This document shows positions 1 to 6,482 of a stretch of 8,148 bases of DNA, piece after piece. Made by a program: the position numbers and the translations under genes. The DNA lies in the NCBI GenBank assembly GCA_964449835.1, contig CAYVBZ010000078.1, positions 1-8,148 of the forward strand. The letters are read 5' to 3'. Under the pieces are notes generated by a model, which was not told the origin of the DNA, ran no database searches, and was given only the letters and a program-made list of their open reading frames with translations. The stretch's first letter is position 1. Every line of letters begins with the position of its first letter. This stretch comes from JABDGC01 sp964449835. Lineage in GTDB: Bacteria > Pseudomonadota > Gammaproteobacteria > DSM-16500.

Positions 1-12
1 TATCCCCTTTGG

Positions 13-43
13 TTTCCCACGGGGATTCATTCCCCGTGGGAAA
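13..43. repeat. Perfect 13-bp hairpin (palindromic element)
   Basis: Positions 13-25 (TTTCCCACGGGGA) pair perfectly with 31-43 (TCCCCGTGGGAAA) around a 5-nt loop, TTCAT. It lies 54-84 nt past the stop of the minus-strand TonB-like gene, so it could end or stabilise that transcript. Neither strand has a T-run after the stem, so it is not a textbook intrinsic terminator. A third copy of the TCCCC half-box at 3-7 could pair alternatively with GGGGA at 21-25. The hairpin is seen directly; a terminator or repeat-element role is inferred. Confidence 0.75.
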
Positions 44-57
44 TATAATTTGAATTA

Positions 58-77
58 CCGCAGTGGATGAGCTGCGG
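58..77. repeat. GC hairpin just downstream of the TonB-like gene
   Basis: CCGCAG (58-63) is a perfect inverted repeat of CTGCGG (72-77) with an 8-nt loop, TGGATGAG. It starts 19 nt past the TAA of the minus-strand TonB-like gene. On the minus strand it is followed by TAATTCAAATT, AT-rich but without a U-tract. It sits next to the hairpin at 13-43, and the pair fills most of the 96-nt non-coding left end. It may be a weak terminator, an mRNA 3'-end stabiliser or part of a dispersed palindromic element. Confidence 0.55.
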
Positions 78-96
78 GACGATGGTGCGTTGAAAG

Positions 97-747
97 TTAC
101 CCAAATATAATTCCTGCGAGCAAATATCGCGGTTTCGTTAAATAAAGATTAACATCTCTCACTGGCGAAATGGCCTTAATAGTATTCAAAGCCGCCTCAT
201 CTAAAAGATGAAACCCGCTTGACTGGGCAATCGCGGCCTCAGTGACCCGGCCATCCGGGTAAAGCAGAAAACTAATTGTCACAGTGCCCTTAATTCGAAA
301 AGCGGCTGCCTCAGGCGGATAGAAAAGTTTTGCGGCAGTAGCCCGAGTCAATTCTTTGAGTAAAGGTTCATCAATTGGCTTCCCAGACTTTAAACTCTCA
401 GCTTGGAGAAAGGTAGCGGAACTGTGTGACTGGGGCCTGGGTGGTTGGCTGGTCTGCGTTTTTTGCTGCGGCTCTGGTTTTTTTAAAGCCAGTTTAGCGA
501 GGTCCTGCTTTTCGGGTTGTGGCGGCGTTTCCCGAGTGCTTGGGGCTTGGGGTGTGCTAGGTGCCGAGGTTTGTGCCTGGCTGGTTTCTTGATAGAGGTA
601 AGCTGGCAAATAACGGTCTGATTTTTTTTCGAAGCGTTGTTCGTTGTCAAAGACCCATCGCAAGGAGGAGCTGAAAAGTAAAAGCAAATGTGCCAAAAGG
701 GCGAGCAAAAAAAATTTTTTCGGGTTTTTTGCGATCTTTGAAATCAT
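97..747 (-). CDS. TonB-like energy transducer protein
   Basis: The 216-aa protein has the three-part build of TonB. A short cytoplasmic N-terminus leads to one transmembrane anchor (about residues 11-29). A Pro/Gln/Ser/Thr-rich periplasmic linker follows (about 54-110). The C-terminal TonB domain (about 140-200) shows the family signature YPPEA, then GTVTISFLLYPDGRV, SSG and LDEAAL. Such proteins span the periplasm and pass proton-motive energy from ExbB/ExbD to outer-membrane receptors; no ExbB, ExbD or receptor is in the window. The ATG shares its A with the last base of the upstream kinase stop (TAATG on the minus strand), and only a weak GGAT lies upstream, which suggests translational coupling. 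A TolA-like or other TonB_C-domain role is possible, because this domain also occurs in proteins that do not serve iron uptake. The family call is firm; the transported substrate is unknown. Confidence 0.85.
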   Translation of the reverse strand: MISKIAKNPKKFFLLALLAHLLLLFSSSLRWVFDNEQRFEKKSDRYLPAYLYQETSQAQTSAPSTPQAPSTRETPPQPEKQDLAKLALKKPEPQQKTQTSQPPRPQSHSSATFLQAESLKSGKPIDEPLLKELTRATAAKLFYPPEAAAFRIKGTVTISFLLYPDGRVTEAAIAQSSGFHLLDEAALNTIKAISPVRDVNLYLTKPRYLLAGIIFG

Positions 748-2093
748 TAAAGATTATCCAGTGGAATACAGGGCAGAATAGCAAAAAAGGTGCTGCCTTT
801 TCCAAATTTGCTTTCTACGCCCACGGTTCCCCCTTGGGCCTCCACAATATGCTGCGTTAAGGCAAGACCTAAACCGGTACCTTGATATTTTTTTGAGAGG
901 CCGGCATCCAGTTGTTGAAACTCTACAAAAAGGTTTCTCAAATCAGATTCTCGAATACCGATGCCTGTGTCAATGACTTCCAGCTTAAAATGCGCAATTC
1001 CAAAAGAATGAATTCGGACCATTATCTTGCCGCCTTCTGGCGTGAATTTGATGGCATTGGACAAGTAATTAAAAATAACTTGTTTTAATTTACGCGGGTC
1101 AATAATGATTTGCCTTAAGCTGGAATCAATTTCTATGTTGAATTCAATGCGTTTTCGCTTGATGAGAGGACTCAACATTTCATTGACCTCTTCGCAAAGC
1201 CTATGCAGATTGACCTGTTCAGGCCGAAAAAGCATTTTGCCGGCTTCGATTTTGGAGAGGTCTAAAATATCATTAATGAGCTGCAAGAGATGTTGCGCGC
1301 TGGTCAAGACATCGTTTAAGTATTCTTGCTGTTCTGCCGAAATTGCTCCGGCCCTGCCGCTTGCGATGAGCTCAGTGAAACCGATAATGCCATTGAGCGG
1401 TGTGCGCAGCTCGTGGGACATATTGGCTAGAAATTCCGTTTTAAGACGACTGGCTATATTGGCTTGTTTGGCGGCGCCCTCTGCTTCCTTGGTCGCTTGG
1501 CGAAGTTTTTTGTTGATAATCATGATTTCTTGGGTGGCTTCCCGCTTTCCGATTTCAAAAAAATAAACGAGCCATAAAATGACGAGGAGCAGGCCGATGA
1601 GGGAGGTGGTTTGTAAAAGGGTTGGATAGGGAATAAGAAAAGCGGGTAGGGTTGTCCCTGAGGCTTCCTGCCAAGAAAAAACAAGGATGGCTACAATGCA
1701 AATCACGCACCAAAAGAGGCCATCGACCATGCCCCCTAAAAAGATAGCTATTAAGGGCGTGATGAGGACCCAGAAGGTGGTTGCAGAACTGAGCCCTCCC
1801 AGATGGTAAGAGAGCCAGGTAATTCCGAAGAAAAAAGAAACCAGTATTAATTCTCGCGCCAAAAATAGAGAATGACTCAGTTTGAGCACGAGGATTGAGG
1901 CAAGGATAAAGAAGCCTACCCCCAGGATGACAAAGGCAGCCAAGTACATTTGTAGGTAATAATAAAGCAAGGCATAGGCGGGGGCCGCAATACAGTTGAT
2001 CAGGGCCACACCGATGAGATTTTTGGCATAAGCATGAGAAATTGCGTCATTTTTAATCCGTTCAGGCATGAGCTGATCAAAAAAAGGCATCAT
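747..2093 (-). CDS. Membrane sensor histidine kinase (HisKA-HATPase)
   Basis: With the chosen start the protein is 448 aa. Residues about 25-180 form roughly six hydrophobic segments with short loops, a membrane sensor region I do not match to a named domain. A helical linker (about 183-215) leads to the HisKA dimerisation domain with the phospho-acceptor His227 in FLANMSHELRTPLNG. The HATPase_c domain follows, with the N box NYLSNAIKFTPEGG (Asn346), the G1 box DTGIGI (Asp375) and the G2 box YQGTGLGLAL. There is no receiver domain and no neighbouring response regulator, so the partner lies elsewhere. The start was set at the first of two tandem ATGs (2091-2093) because AGGAAG lies 7 nt upstream. 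The frame stays open to an ATG at 2171, but the extra 26 residues (Cys/Asn/Ser-rich) do not resemble a kinase N-terminus and would overlap the divergent promoter region. It is followed by the TonB-like gene with a 1-nt overlap. Confidence 0.9.
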   Translation of the reverse strand: MMPFFDQLMPERIKNDAISHAYAKNLIGVALINCIAAPAYALLYYYLQMYLAAFVILGVGFFILASILVLKLSHSLFLARELILVSFFFGITWLSYHLGGLSSATTFWVLITPLIAIFLGGMVDGLFWCVICIVAILVFSWQEASGTTLPAFLIPYPTLLQTTSLIGLLLVILWLVYFFEIGKREATQEIMIINKKLRQATKEAEGAAKQANIASRLKTEFLANMSHELRTPLNGIIGFTELIASGRAGAISAEQQEYLNDVLTSAQHLLQLINDILDLSKIEAGKMLFRPEQVNLHRLCEEVNEMLSPLIKRKRIEFNIEIDSSLRQIIIDPRKLKQVIFNYLSNAIKFTPEGGKIMVRIHSFGIAHFKLEVIDTGIGIRESDLRNLFVEFQQLDAGLSKKYQGTGLGLALTQHIVEAQGGTVGVESKFGKGSTFFAILPCIPLDNL

Positions 2094-2100
2094 TCGGCAT

Positions 2101-2106
2101 CTTCCT
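2101..2106 (-). promoter_or_regulatory. Ribosome binding site deciding the kinase start
   Basis: On the minus strand AGGAAG lies 7 nt before the tandem ATGATG at 2093-2088. This is a good Shine-Dalgarno match and favours the 2093 start over the longer open frame beginning at 2171. Confidence 0.6.
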
Positions 2107-2125
2107 GAGCAATTTCCATAGTTTG

Positions 2126-2141
2126 AGGAGTTGATACTCCT
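2126..2141. promoter_or_regulatory. 6-bp palindrome between divergent genes, operator-like
   Basis: AGGAGT (2126-2131) and ACTCCT (2136-2141) form a perfect inverted repeat around TGAT. It overlaps the spacer of the candidate proBA promoter and the predicted start point (about 2136) of the kinase transcript. A protein bound here could touch both divergent units. It could equally be a small hairpin at the 5' end of the kinase mRNA. No known operator is recognised. Confidence 0.35.
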
Positions 2142-2142
2142 A

Positions 2143-2148
2143 ATTATA
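2143..2148 (-). promoter_or_regulatory. Candidate -10 box for the kinase-TonB operon
   Basis: The minus strand reads TATAAT here, a perfect sigma-70 -10 box, about 50 nt before the kinase ATG. No good -35 is found at 15-18 bp spacing (17 bp gives ATGTCT), and there is no TGn extension. It would therefore need an activator or be weak. It overlaps the plus-strand TATAAG, so the two candidate promoters would compete. Confidence 0.35.
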
Positions 2149-2210
2149 AGATATTGCAGTGAAAAAGACATTCATCGAGAATGATATACCAGTAAATAAA
2201 GAGGAAACCC

Positions 2211-2215
2211 AGGTG
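2211..2215 (+). promoter_or_regulatory. Ribosome binding site deciding the proB start
   Basis: AGGTG lies 9 nt before the ATG at 2225. The match is modest, but it sits where the conserved ProB sequence begins. It supports that ATG over the GTG at 2159, which would add 22 residues not typical of ProB. Confidence 0.45.
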
Positions 2216-2224
2216 CCCTATTTG

Positions 2225-3346
2225 ATGACTGAGGCAAAATGTTTGGTGATAAAAATTGGTTCTGCCCTTTTGGTGGACCATCAAACGGGTGCCATCCATC
2301 GGGAATGGTTGCAGAGCTTGATTGAGGATTTGGTGGAAGCCCTAGGCCGTGGTCAGCGGGTGGTGATTGTTTCTTCCGGCGCGATCGCACTTGGGAGAAG
2401 GCATTTGCATTTTAAAAACCAAAATTTACAACTAGAGGAAAAACAAGCTGCGGCTGCCGTCGGCCAAATTCAATTGGCGCGTGCTTATCAGGAAATGTTA
2501 GAAGAGCGTGGAGTGACGGTTGCTCAAATTCTTTTAACTTTGAACGACAGTGAAAATCGCAGGCGTTACCTGAATGCTAAAAATACCCTTGAAACTTTAT
2601 TGAAGTTAGGCGCGGTCCCTGTGATCAATGAAAATGACAGTGTTGCGACGGCGGAAATTCGTTATGGTGACAACGACCGCCTCGCGGCACGTGTTGCGCA
2701 GATGGTCAGCGCCGATCTTTTAGTCTTGCTTTCAGATGTCGATGGTCTTTATTCCGCGAATCCCGCTTTGGACTTGCAGGCGCGTTTAATTCCTGAGGTG
2801 AAACAAATCACGCCAGAAATTTTGCAAATGGCCGGAGCTTCCGTGGGTCGCTATGGCTCTGGCGGCATGATCACTAAATTGATGGCGGCGCAAATTGCGC
2901 TGGCTTCAGGTTGCCGCATGGTGATTGCGGCGGGAAAACCGCTGCATCCTTTAAGACGCATTGATGAAGTACAGAAAAAAACCTGGTTTATTCCGTCCAC
3001 GACGCCGGCAAAGGCACGGAAAAACTGGATTGCTCAGCACCTTCAGCCAAAAGGGGCGGTTGTGATTGACGCGGGGGCGGTTGCGGCTTTAAAACAAGGC
3101 AAAAGCTTGCTGGCTGCGGGGGTGGTTGCGATGGAAGGTGATTTTCATAAAGGAGATGCTGTTCGCATTCTAAATGAGGAGCAGCAAGAATTAGCCCGGG
3201 GTTTGATTAATTACCCGGCTTATGAGGGACGTAAGATTATGCGCCAAAGAAGCTCCGAATTTGAAAAAATCTTAGGTTATCGCGGCAGTGAAGAAATGAT
3301 TCATCGTGATGATCTGGTCTTAATGCAAACTAATTTAAGTGGGTAG
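2225..3346 (+). CDS. proB: Glutamate 5-kinase (ProB)
   Basis: Phosphorylates L-glutamate with ATP to gamma-glutamyl phosphate, the first and usually proline-inhibited step of proline synthesis in the cytoplasm. The 373-aa protein is close to the usual 365-375 aa. The amino-acid kinase domain covers about residues 5-260: Lys10 in VIKIGSALL, VVIVSSGAIALG (Ser50-Ser51), NENDSVATAEIRYGDNDRLA (about 135-154) and LLSDVDGLYSANP. A C-terminal PUA domain follows (about 280-365), ending in the ILGY and HRDDLVL motifs typical of long ProB proteins. The ATG at 2225 was chosen because Lys10 then matches the position in E. coli ProB; the frame extends upstream to a GTG at 2159. proA follows with only 5 nt between stop and ATG, so the two form an operon and probably channel the labile acyl phosphate. 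The wording of the motifs is closest to alphaproteobacterial ProB as I remember it. Confidence 0.96.
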   Translation: MTEAKCLVIKIGSALLVDHQTGAIHREWLQSLIEDLVEALGRGQRVVIVSSGAIALGRRHLHFKNQNLQLEEKQAAAAVGQIQLARAYQEMLEERGVTVAQILLTLNDSENRRRYLNAKNTLETLLKLGAVPVINENDSVATAEIRYGDNDRLAARVAQMVSADLLVLLSDVDGLYSANPALDLQARLIPEVKQITPEILQMAGASVGRYGSGGMITKLMAAQIALASGCRMVIAAGKPLHPLRRIDEVQKKTWFIPSTTPAKARKNWIAQHLQPKGAVVIDAGAVAALKQGKSLLAAGVVAMEGDFHKGDAVRILNEEQQELARGLINYPAYEGRKIMRQRSSEFEKILGYRGSEEMIHRDDLVLMQTNLSG

Positions 3347-3351
3347 TATTG

Positions 3352-4623
3352 ATGATGCCTCAAGAGAAAAATATTTCTAAACTGCTTTTGACAATGGGAG
3401 AAGACGCGCGCGAAGCTTCTCGGAAGCTAGCATTGCTGTCACGGCAACAAAAGGACGAAGCTTTGTGCGCCATGGCGAAGGCGCTGCGTGCGCGTGCGCC
3501 AGAGATTCTTGCAGCCAATGAAAGAGACCTATTGGAAACCAAGCAAAAGGATTTGGCAGCTTCTTTTTTAGATCGTTTGGCTTTGAATCCGGAGCGAATT
3601 GAAGCGATGGCAAAGGCTTTAGAGGCCATCGCCGAACAGGCTGATCCCGTGGGCGAGATTCTCGCAACTTTTCAACGTCCCAATGGTCTCGAAATCACGC
3701 GTGTGCGAGTGCCGCTCGGCGTGATTGCTGTGATTTATGAGGCCCGTCCTAACGTAACGGCGGATGCCGCCGGTCTTTGTTTGAAATCGGGCAACGCGGT
3801 TATTTTGCGGGGCGGCAGCGATAGTTTTCATTCTTCAACGGCCATTTTGCGGGCACTTCATGAAGGCTTGGCCCAAACGGAAGTGCCAAAGAACGCAGTT
3901 CAAATGGTCCCGACTGTGGAGCGGTCCGCTGTTAATGAACTTTTAAAAATGGACCGTTATATTGATGTCTTGATTCCGCGCGGCGGACAAAAATTGATTG
4001 AACAAGTCAGTGCCGAAAGCCGGATTCCACTGCTGAAACATTTAGCCGGTCTTTGTCATACCTATGTGCATCAAGCCGCAAACAAGGAAATCGCAAAGAA
4101 GGTGGTCTTAAACGCTAAAATGCGCCGCACAGGAATTTGCGGGGCAACAGAAGTATTATTGGTGGACCAAGTGATTTTATCTTCCCATTTGCCTCTCATC
4201 ATTGAAGGCTTGCTGCACTTGGGTTGTGAGTTGCGCGGCGATGAGCGGGTTGTCAAACTGGACCCGCGCGTTATGCGAGCGGCGGCTTCGGATTACGATA
4301 CGGAGTTTTTAGCGCCTGTCCTTGCGATTAAAGTTGTGAGTGGATTGAACGAGGCAATTGAACATATCGCAGTGCATGGGACCCAACATACCGAAGCAAT
4401 TATTACAGAAGACCTCGCGGCAGCCAGCCAATTTTTACAGAAAGTGGATAGCGCGATTGTCATGCATAATACTTCAACGCAGTTTGCGGATGGCGGGGAG
4501 TTTGGGATGGGTGCGGAAATTGGCATTGCAACGGGAAAATTACATGCGCGCGGCCCTGTTGGCGTGGAGCAGCTGACAACGTTTAAATATTTAGTTCGGG
4601 GGAGTGGGCAAGTGAGGGGTTAA
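3352..4623 (+). CDS. proA: Gamma-glutamyl phosphate reductase (ProA)
   Basis: Reduces gamma-glutamyl phosphate with NADPH to glutamate-5-semialdehyde, the second step of proline synthesis. The protein is 423 aa from the ATG at 3352, against a usual 415-425. It has the aldehyde-dehydrogenase fold. Recognisable stretches are VRVPLGVIAVIYEARPNVTA and LKSGNAVILRGGSDS (cofactor side), YIDVLIPRGG, KHLAGLCHTYV, the catalytic Cys263 in RRTGICGATEVLL, HGTQHTEAI, and the C-terminal FADGGEFGMGAEIGIATG with KLHARGPVGVEQLTT. Start: TTG (3349), ATG (3352) and ATG (3355) follow each other in frame. AAGTGGG at 3337-3343 lies 8 nt before 3352, so that ATG is preferred. The TAA is directly followed, with no spacer, by the stop of the convergent IDO gene. 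No proC is present in the window. Confidence 0.97.
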   Translation: MMPQEKNISKLLLTMGEDAREASRKLALLSRQQKDEALCAMAKALRARAPEILAANERDLLETKQKDLAASFLDRLALNPERIEAMAKALEAIAEQADPVGEILATFQRPNGLEITRVRVPLGVIAVIYEARPNVTADAAGLCLKSGNAVILRGGSDSFHSSTAILRALHEGLAQTEVPKNAVQMVPTVERSAVNELLKMDRYIDVLIPRGGQKLIEQVSAESRIPLLKHLAGLCHTYVHQAANKEIAKKVVLNAKMRRTGICGATEVLLVDQVILSSHLPLIIEGLLHLGCELRGDERVVKLDPRVMRAAASDYDTEFLAPVLAIKVVSGLNEAIEHIAVHGTQHTEAIITEDLAAASQFLQKVDSAIVMHNTSTQFADGGEFGMGAEIGIATGKLHARGPVGVEQLTTFKYLVRGSGQVRG

Positions 4624-5766
4624 TTATAATTTATATTTTTCTGTTTCTTTCTCATGCTTACTCAGATAGTTCATGAAAGGTGTGCCTCCGGTCCCAACTG
4701 CGTTCGGGTTTGAACTGGTTTGTTGGCTTTGTTTTTGGATATAAAGCGCGGCGTATTTGAGATGCGTAAAACGAAATCGGACGATTAACTCGATGCAGTC
4801 GTTGTAAATGGTCCTCAGTTCTGGTGTTTGGGCAGCCGCTTCGCTTAGGTAGGAACGGATGGAGGTTTGCAGGGCCAGTTGGTCCAAAAAGGCACGGTGC
4901 TCGATGGGCATGTAAAGACGCATTTCTTTCAGATAGACACTCAGTTCATCTTCCTCATGTTGAATGCCAAAGAGAAGGTCCAACGCGGGAATAATAGAGC
5001 TTTGCGCGCCGGTTTCCCCCCGGAAAAATTGCGGCTGATTGTCAAAGCAGGATTCATAAATCAGGCCTTGAGGCAGGGCGGGGTTATTTTTCCAGCCATG
5101 GATGTAAGGACGGACGCGATTATAATAAATATAGGGGTCGCAGCGTTCTGGCATGCGGTCCAGGGTTTTGCAAATGTTCCCAAGACTCTGTTGAATGTCC
5201 TTTAAACAGCTTAGCAAAACTGCAGGTTGTTTACGCTGAGCTGCTTTTTGCGCGGGCAGCAGTGACTGCAAGGCCAGGACTGCTTTTTCTTCAATATCAA
5301 CATGGACTAGCACAAACCATTCTTCGTCTACACCGCCCAGAAAATTTTGTAGCAAAGCAATATTACCAAGTTCAATGGGGCCTTCCGGATTGAGGCGGTA
5401 CCAATTGTGAAGGGCATAAGAAGCATAAGAAAGGACAGGGGGCCTTTGCAAACGTTCCGCAACAGCGCACCAGGGCAGGGCCAAAACAACTGGAATTTTA
5501 GCAAGCAGCGGCAGACAACCCCAGATATAGGCATGTCCGAGAAAGGAAAGAATTAACATGGCCCTTTCTTCTTCTGCTTTCGTCTTCAGCTTTTGAACTG
5601 GGAAGGGGGGCAGCGCTTCTAGCTGCTTTCGAAAGTTTTGGTCCAGTAAGCGCTTTGGCAAGTGAGCTGCGAATTCTTCCCAGGGCGCAAAAGCAGCGGG
5701 CAAAGTTTTTAAAGGACCGACTTCTGGCAAAAAGCCGTGTTTCAGTTCGAAATTTTGTTCCTTCAT
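4624..5766 (-). CDS. Indoleamine 2,3-dioxygenase family heme protein
   Basis: IDO enzymes are heme dioxygenases that open the indole ring of L-tryptophan with O2 to give N-formylkynurenine. The 380-aa protein (human IDO1, 403) aligns along its whole length: HGFLPEVGPLKTLP, HAYIWG, RPPVLSYASYAL.NW, EEWFVLVHVDIE, VRPYIHGWKNNP, GLIYE, GAQSS, LLFGI, MRLYMPIEHRAFL and GTGGTPFMNYL. By hand alignment the proximal heme ligand is His335 (human His346, in RFTHLKYA) and Arg219 equals human Arg231. Tyr214/Tyr215 replace Phe226/Phe227, and His155 sits where human IDO1 has Ser167. The ATG overlaps the stop of the upstream VTT gene (ATGA), with AAGGA 6 nt upstream, so it is the third gene of an operon. No kynurenine formamidase, kynureninase or tryptophan regulator is nearby. 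Family membership is firm; catalytic activity on tryptophan is inferred. PrnB-like chemistry of the same superfamily is a less likely alternative. Confidence 0.93.
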   Translation of the reverse strand: MKEQNFELKHGFLPEVGPLKTLPAAFAPWEEFAAHLPKRLLDQNFRKQLEALPPFPVQKLKTKAEEERAMLILSFLGHAYIWGCLPLLAKIPVVLALPWCAVAERLQRPPVLSYASYALHNWYRLNPEGPIELGNIALLQNFLGGVDEEWFVLVHVDIEEKAVLALQSLLPAQKAAQRKQPAVLLSCLKDIQQSLGNICKTLDRMPERCDPYIYYNRVRPYIHGWKNNPALPQGLIYESCFDNQPQFFRGETGAQSSIIPALDLLFGIQHEEDELSVYLKEMRLYMPIEHRAFLDQLALQTSIRSYLSEAAAQTPELRTIYNDCIELIVRFRFTHLKYAALYIQKQSQQTSSNPNAVGTGGTPFMNYLSKHEKETEKYKL

Positions 5767-6473
5767 GGCGCTTCCTTTTTAAAATACTGAACGATGATGG
5801 GCATTAAGGCTAAAAACGCCAAGCCGAAAAGCGGCAATAAAAAGCGAGGTTGCAGCATAAAATTTGTGAAGGAAAAGGAGGGTTGCTCCAATAAGGAACC
5901 CAGGTTTTCCCCGAGTGCCGTGTAGATTATGACGCCTGGGACCAAACCTAAAAAGGTGGCGCTGACAAAGAGCGGGAGAGAGAGATTTAATAAACCCGCC
6001 ATAATGTTCACCAAAAAACAAGGAAAGACTGGGACCAGTCGCAAAGAGAGCAGGTAATAAAAGGCATTTTCTTGAAAACCCCGCTCTACTTGTTTGAAAC
6101 GCTTCTCCACTTTTTTTTGGGCCCAGTCAGCAAAAGCGAGTTTGATTGATAAATAAAGCAAGGTGGAACCTAAGGTGATGCTGAACAGCACATAGAGAAC
6201 GCCGGGGAAAAGACCAAATAAAAAGCCGCCGGCCATGGAAAAAAATAAAGCGCCGGGTAAAGAGGCAGTGACTGCGAGAGTATAGGCGAGCGTATAAAAA
6301 AAGACGGCCAGCAAATAGTTGTCTTCTTTCCATTGTAAAAGCAACAAGCGATGTTTGGCCAAGTTCTCAAAACGGAGGTCTTGGAAGAGTCCAAAATAGA
6401 AGAAACACAATAATAGACTCAAGCTTAGGGCGAGGGGCAAATATTTTTTCAAGCTTCTATTCTCACTCTCCAT
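5763..6473 (-). CDS. VTT-domain (TVP38/TMEM64/DedA-like) inner-membrane protein
   Basis: The protein is 236 aa from the ATG at 6473. It is very hydrophobic, with six or seven likely membrane segments. Numbered from the longer frame beginning at a TTG (6482), these are about 14-33, 56-74, 77-97, 99-118, 141-163, 170-190 and 213-233. The VTT pattern is visible: GGFLFGLFPG, then after a charged loop LSLRLVPVFPCFLVNIMAGL and FLGLVPGVIIYTALGENLG. VTT proteins are linked to lipid scrambling or lipid-carrier recycling and membrane homeostasis; the exact role of this member is unknown. Neither the ATG nor the TTG has a clear Shine-Dalgarno, and the frame begins right after the upstream gene's TAG, so translation probably depends on coupling. 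Its TGA overlaps the IDO start by 4 nt. Confidence 0.85.
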   Translation of the reverse strand: MESENRSLKKYLPLALSLSLLLCFFYFGLFQDLRFENLAKHRLLLLQWKEDNYLLAVFFYTLAYTLAVTASLPGALFFSMAGGFLFGLFPGVLYVLFSITLGSTLLYLSIKLAFADWAQKKVEKRFKQVERGFQENAFYYLLSLRLVPVFPCFLVNIMAGLLNLSLPLFVSATFLGLVPGVIIYTALGENLGSLLEQPSFSFTNFMLQPRFLLPLFGLAFLALMPIIVQYFKKEAP

Positions 6474-6482
6474 GGAAGCCAA

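Larger units (their letters stand above)
2123..2150 (+). promoter_or_regulatory. Possible proBA promoter
   Basis: TTGAGG (2123-2128) and TATAAG (2145-2150) are separated by 16 bp and would start transcription near 2157, giving a leader of about 68 nt before the chosen proB ATG. Each box has one or two mismatches to the sigma-70 consensus. It is the best plus-strand candidate between the divergent genes, but it is weak and untested. Confidence 0.3.

Noticed and set aside
13..43. Classical Rho-independent terminator for the TonB-like gene
   Set aside because: The stem is excellent, but on the minus strand it is followed by CCAAAGGGG and on the plus strand by TATAATTTG, so the required U-tract is missing. 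It was kept only as a hairpin element.
1105..1566. A 153-codon open frame on the plus strand
   Set aside because: It lies opposite the HisKA and HATPase parts of the kinase, whose motifs are unmistakable. The translation shows no recognisable domain and is Ser/Leu/Arg-rich, as antisense shadows usually are.
2094..2171. Longer kinase start at ATG 2171 overlapping proB
   Set aside because: The additional 26 residues do not look like a kinase N-terminus, and a good ribosome site precedes the tandem ATG at 2093. The overlap with proB disappears with the better starts.
3360..3667. Two open frames (89 and 96 codons) on the minus strand within proA
   Set aside because: They overlap each other and the strongly conserved proA N-terminal half; their composition is that of antisense shadows.
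4867..5205. A 112-codon open frame on the plus strand opposite the IDO gene
   Set aside because: The minus strand here encodes conserved IDO motifs such as VRPYIHGWK and MRLYMPIEHR. The plus-strand frame has no visible ribosome site or family signature.
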